DNA from: an uncultured Actinomycetes bacterium
Lineage (GTDB): Bacteria; Actinomycetota; Actinomycetes; Nanopelagicales; Nanopelagicaceae
Direction: 5' to 3'
Assembly (NCBI GenBank): GCA_903846075.1
Contig: CAIMZW010000138.1
Coordinates: 1-38,302, forward strand
DNA: 38,302 nucleotides
Part shown: positions 35,426 through 38,302 of the stretch, one piece after another
How the letters are laid out: each line of letters begins with the position of its first letter
How positions within the stretch are numbered: the stretch's first letter is position 1
Program-made: the position numbers and the translations under genes
Notes under the pieces: generated by a model
What the model saw: the letters and a program-made list of their open reading frames with translations, nothing else
Databases searched by the model: none
Told to the model about the DNA's origin: nothing

Positions 35426-38004
35426 GCCGCTAAATCCCAACTCTTTCCAATTCCAATATTGACTGCCAACGGAACTGAAAGGGAAAAGGCGCTACCCATT
35501 TCTCGGCGAACAAGTTCCGTCAGTACTTCTTCTTCGCCAGGTGCAATTTCAAATATCAGTTCATCATGTACTTGCAAAAGTAATCTCGACTTCAACCCCT
35601 GATTCCTCATGGCACTTCTGCAGTTGATCATCGCAACTTTGATGACATCGGCCGCAGAGCCTTGGATCGGAGCGTTCAAAGCCATTCGTTCTGCAATTTC
35701 TCGTCGTTGTCGATTTTCGGCGTTCAGATCGGGAAGATATCGTCGGCGCCCGAGAATGGTCTCGGTGTAACCCACTTTTCGAGCAGCCTCAACAACAGTT
35801 TGCAAATAATCGCGAATTCCGCCGAAACGTTGGAAATAGCGCTCCATCAGCGAAGACGCCTCCGGAGGGGTGAGGTTGAGTTGCGCCGCTAAACCATAAG
35901 CCGAGAGACCATAGGCCAATCCATAGGACATGGCTTTGATCTGCCTGCGCATTTCAGGCGTAACTTCGGAGGCTGGAACTCCAAATACCTCTGACGCGAC
36001 AGTTGAATGCAAATCCTCACCTGATGCGAATGCTTTTGTAAGAAGCTCATCGTGAGAGAGATGAGCCATTATTCGCATTTCAATTTGACTGTAATCAGCA
36101 GTCAGAAGGTTTTCGAATTCTGAGCCAGCGATAAAGCAATCTCGAATTCTTCGACCCTCCTCAGTACGAACTGGGATATTTTGTAAATTCGGATCAGTAG
36201 ATGAGAGTCGACCAGTGGCCGCAACCGTCTGTTGAAAGTTAGTATGAATCCGGCCATCTCGGGCGACTGCAGTTAGTAATCCTTCAATCGTCGTCAGCAA
36301 TTTGCTGGTCTCGCGGATGCGAAGCAAATGTTTGAGAAGGGGATGTTCGGTCTTCTCGAAGAGCCAAGCTAAGGCATCAGCATCCGTTGTGTATCCTGTT
36401 TTAATCTTCTTCGTTTTCGGTAATTTTAAATCATCAAAGAGAATCGCTTGTAATTGTTTCGGAGAACCAACATTAAAAGGCTTGCCCGCGCTGGCGTGAG
36501 CTGCCTGCGTCTCTCGATCAACTTCTCCTCGGAAAAAACTTGCCAGGCCGACAAGTTTCTCCTGATCTACTTCGACGCCAGTTGATTCCATTTCGGCCAA
36601 ATCAATCATCACTGGAATCTCTAGATCTCCCAGCAAGGAGTTCATTGAGTGGCGCGACAACTCTTGAGAAAGAATGTTGGCCAATGCATAGATAGCTGGA
36701 GCGCCAGAACCCGTAAAAGAGGAAAATAAATCTTCCGGTTGTTCAGCATTAACAATGCCTAGATATTTCTCAGTCAAATCCGTTAAAGTTAAATTCCGAC
36801 TTCCAGGGTTGAGCAAATAGGCCGCAAGCTCAGTATCAAAGACAATACCTTTGCACGGAAAAGATCGGAGAAGTTCTTTTCCAGCATGAACGATTTTTGG
36901 AATAGATGGTTCATAAAACCAATTTCCCACTCGAGAGTCGCGAACGATGAAATTTGAATTCTCATCAAGGGCAATGGCATATTCGACTATCTTGCCATCG
37001 GAAATAATAATTTCGAGGGCGATAGGCTCGGTGCGCCCGACTAGAAGTGAATCGATATCCGAGGCACTTCGCTCAAAGGATGCGGTAGGTGTGGCCGCCG
37101 GTGCCTGCCCACTGCTCTCCTGACTCTCCTGGTTCAATAACGGTTTCACCCGCTCCTTAAGTGCTTTAATCTCCAGCAAATCAAGCAACTGATTTACATG
37201 TGCTGAGTCGGCGCCATTCCATTGCAAATCTGATATCTGAACGTCCATCGTCAAACCTCGTTCAAGTTGAGTAAGTTCGCGATTAAGCAGTACTTCAGCA
37301 ACATGAGACCGAACGGACTCTCCCGCCTTTCCAGGTATCTCATCGATCCTGGCTACCAAATTTTTCAAACTTCCAAAATCTTGAATCCACTTAGTTGCGG
37401 TCTTTTCGCCAACTCCGGGTACTGATGGAAGGTTGTCGCTCGGATCACCGCGCAAGGCTGCAAAGTCCGGATATTGAGCCGGCGTCAAACCATATTTTGA
37501 TTCCACTTCATCGGGAGTCATTCGAGCCAAGTCAGTCACTCCACGTTTGGGATAAAGCACCGTCGTAGATTTAGAGACCAATTGAAAAGAATCCCGATCG
37601 CCAGTGCAGATCAGTACATCAAAACCTTCTGCCTCCGCTCGAGTGGTGAGGGTTGCAATGATGTCATCGGCTTCAAATCCTTCGAGTGCAAAATGCTGGA
37701 TCCCCATTGCAGTGACCATCTCCACGAGATAGCCCATCTGAGAGCGAAAAGTATCGGGAGTGGCACTTCTATTTGCCTTGTATTCTGGAAACTTCTCCCT
37801 TCGAAAAGTCTTTCGGGAAACATCAAAAGCTGTGGCAATGTGCGTCGGTTTTTCATCTCGAATTAAGTTGATAAGCATTGAGGTAAAACCATAGATAGCG
37901 TTGGTCGGTTGCCCAGTAACGGTCGCAAAATTCTCGACCGGAAGGGCGTAGAAAGCTCGGTATGCCAAAGAGTGTCCGTCAATGAGAAGCAATCGTTTGG
38001 TCAT
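35419..38004 (-). CDS. polA: DNA polymerase I
   Basis: Family A polymerase of 861 residues for repair and Okazaki-fragment processing. The 5'-3' exonuclease domain (about 1-290) has LLIDGHSLAYRAFYALP and the helix-hairpin-helix region LPSVPGVGEKTATKWI. The 3'-5' exonuclease domain (about 310-465) appears dead: the DTE motif is replaced by ALEII and the later acidic ligands are also missing, as usual in Actinobacteria. The polymerase domain has motif A TADYSQIEMRIMAHLS, motif B RRQIKAMSYGLAYGLS and motif C QVHDELIFE. ATG at 38004 lies 6 nt after a TAGAAT box. Confidence 0.97.
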   Translation of the reverse strand: MTKRLLLIDGHSLAYRAFYALPVENFATVTGQPTNAIYGFTSMLINLIRDEKPTHIATAFDVSRKTFRREKFPEYKANRSATPDTFRSQMGYLVEMVTAMGIQHFALEGFEADDIIATLTTRAEAEGFDVLICTGDRDSFQLVSKSTTVLYPKRGVTDLARMTPDEVESKYGLTPAQYPDFAALRGDPSDNLPSVPGVGEKTATKWIQDFGSLKNLVARIDEIPGKAGESVRSHVAEVLLNRELTQLERGLTMDVQISDLQWNGADSAHVNQLLDLLEIKALKERVKPLLNQESQESSGQAPAATPTASFERSASDIDSLLVGRTEPIALEIIISDGKIVEYAIALDENSNFIVRDSRVGNWFYEPSIPKIVHAGKELLRSFPCKGIVFDTELAAYLLNPGSRNLTLTDLTEKYLGIVNAEQPEDLFSSFTGSGAPAIYALANILSQELSRHSMNSLLGDLEIPVMIDLAEMESTGVEVDQEKLVGLASFFRGEVDRETQAAHASAGKPFNVGSPKQLQAILFDDLKLPKTKKIKTGYTTDADALAWLFEKTEHPLLKHLLRIRETSKLLTTIEGLLTAVARDGRIHTNFQQTVAATGRLSSTDPNLQNIPVRTEEGRRIRDCFIAGSEFENLLTADYSQIEMRIMAHLSHDELLTKAFASGEDLHSTVASEVFGVPASEVTPEMRRQIKAMSYGLAYGLSAYGLAAQLNLTPPEASSLMERYFQRFGGIRDYLQTVVEAARKVGYTETILGRRRYLPDLNAENRQRREIAERMALNAPIQGSAADVIKVAMINCRSAMRNQGLKSRLLLQVHDELIFEIAPGEEEVLTELVRREMGSAFSLSVPLAVNIGIGKSWDLAAH

Positions 38005-38016
38005 TTACGGATTCTA
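38005..38016 (-). promoter_or_regulatory. Leaderless-type -10 box of polA
   Basis: Minus-strand TAGAAT (38016-38011), then CCGTAA, then the polA ATG at 38004. The 6-nt spacing puts transcription start on the ATG. No Shine-Dalgarno precedes the ATG. It mirrors the box of the divergent thioesterase gene. Confidence 0.55.
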
Positions 38017-38042
38017 AGGGTCATGGCCGGTCTCGCCTGGCT

Positions 38043-38054
38043 TAGAATTAAGGT
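38043..38054 (+). promoter_or_regulatory. Leaderless-type -10 box of the thioesterase gene
   Basis: TAGAAT at 38043-38048, then TAAGGT, then ATG at 38055: same hexamer and spacing as polA on the other strand. AAGG is only 1 nt from the ATG, too close to serve as a normal ribosome-binding site. Confidence 0.5.
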
Positions 38055-38302
38055 ATGGATGAATTTCTCGAGCAACTTCGGGTTCGCGGTAGCGGCGCCC
38101 TAGATACCAAAATGGGCATTGTTATCACAGAGGCAAGCCCCGCACGAATGGTCGGGACCATGCCGGTTGAGGGAAATACCCAACCTCTTGGACTCCTTCA
38201 TGGCGGTGCGAATGTAGTCTTGGCTGAGAGTCTAGGTTCCATCGGCACTCAACTCCATGCTGGCGCAGATCGTCGAATCGTCGGCGTCGATATCAATGCC
38301 AC
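38055..38302 (+). CDS. PaaI-family hotdog-fold acyl-CoA thioesterase, 5' part
   Basis: The first 82 codons of a gene that runs off the right edge. The protein begins MDEFLEQLRVRGSGALD and contains the hotdog thioesterase motif NTQPLGLLHGGANVVLAES (the family's G-hx-HGG, with the helix that follows) and GSIGTQL, then VGVDINA. This matches PaaI/MenI-type hydrolases acting on phenylacetyl-CoA-like or DHNA-CoA substrates. The catalytic acidic residue appears to be the Glu in LAES. A thioesterase next to polA is a recurrent actinobacterial arrangement. The physiological substrate is unknown. Confidence 0.85.
   Translation, partial: MDEFLEQLRVRGSGALDTKMGIVITEASPARMVGTMPVEGNTQPLGLLHGGANVVLAESLGSIGTQLHAGADRRIVGVDINA

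Noticed and set aside
35419-38004. Functional proofreading by PolA
   Set aside because: The metal-binding acidic residues of the 3'-5' exonuclease domain are replaced, which is the usual actinobacterial state and not a novelty.

Overview
The window is a stretch of a compact actinobacterial chromosome with base composition close to balanced (about half G+C by eye). The actinobacterial assignment rests on rbpA, whiA, an InhA-like fabI paired with fabG, a DUF3099 gene, a sufR-led SUF operon with a Rieske ferredoxin between sufD and sufC, and the order rpsA-coaE-uvrB-uvrA-uvrC-rapZ-yvcK-whiA-gap-pgk-tpiA-secG-rbpA-pgi-tal-tkt. The modest G+C, tiny intergenic gaps and many 1-4 nt gene overlaps suggest a streamlined lineage such as freshwater Nanopelagicales-type or small planktonic Microbacteriaceae-type actinobacteria. 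That placement is inference.

Layout. 1-1662 (minus): infC, rpmI, rplT and the 5' part of a TrmH/SpoU rRNA methyltransferase. 1858-3365 (minus): fabG-fabI. 3446-4444 (plus): DUF3099 and SURF1. 4409-12663 (minus): the SUF operon sufR-B-D-Rieske-C-S-U-T, ending in an ABC exporter. 12758-18408 (plus): ctaA, then transketolase, transaldolase and glucose-6-phosphate isomerase. 18414-22159 (minus): gap-pgk-tpiA-secG-rbpA. 22256-32575 (minus): coaE-uvrB-uvrA-uvrC-rapZ-yvcK-whiA. 32689-34056 (minus): rpsA with its own promoter, a repeat-rich leader and a terminator. 34136-35425 (plus): an MFS transporter. 35419-38004 (minus): polA. 38055-end (plus): the start of a PaaI-type thioesterase.

The genes cover translation, fatty-acid synthesis, Fe-S cluster assembly, heme A and cytochrome oxidase maturation, lower glycolysis and the non-oxidative pentose phosphate pathway, nucleotide excision repair, and replication. 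I see no tRNA, rRNA, CRISPR, insertion sequence, prophage or defence island. No gene-free stretch exceeds 300 bases; the longest is the infC leader, about 195 bases.

I do not see a wholly new multi-gene system. The most interesting signals are regulatory. A CAAC-N6-GTTG palindrome sits on the sufR start. A TAGANT-type -10 box recurs exactly 6 nt before the start codons of four genes, implying leaderless transcripts, and two of these are in mirror image between polA and the thioesterase. The rpsA leader is built of 15-bp tandem repeats. infC probably starts at an ATC codon. Several convergent gene pairs overlap or nearly touch, leaving no room for intrinsic terminators. The pentose-phosphate locus lacks the usual ctaB and zwf-opcA-pgl neighbours.
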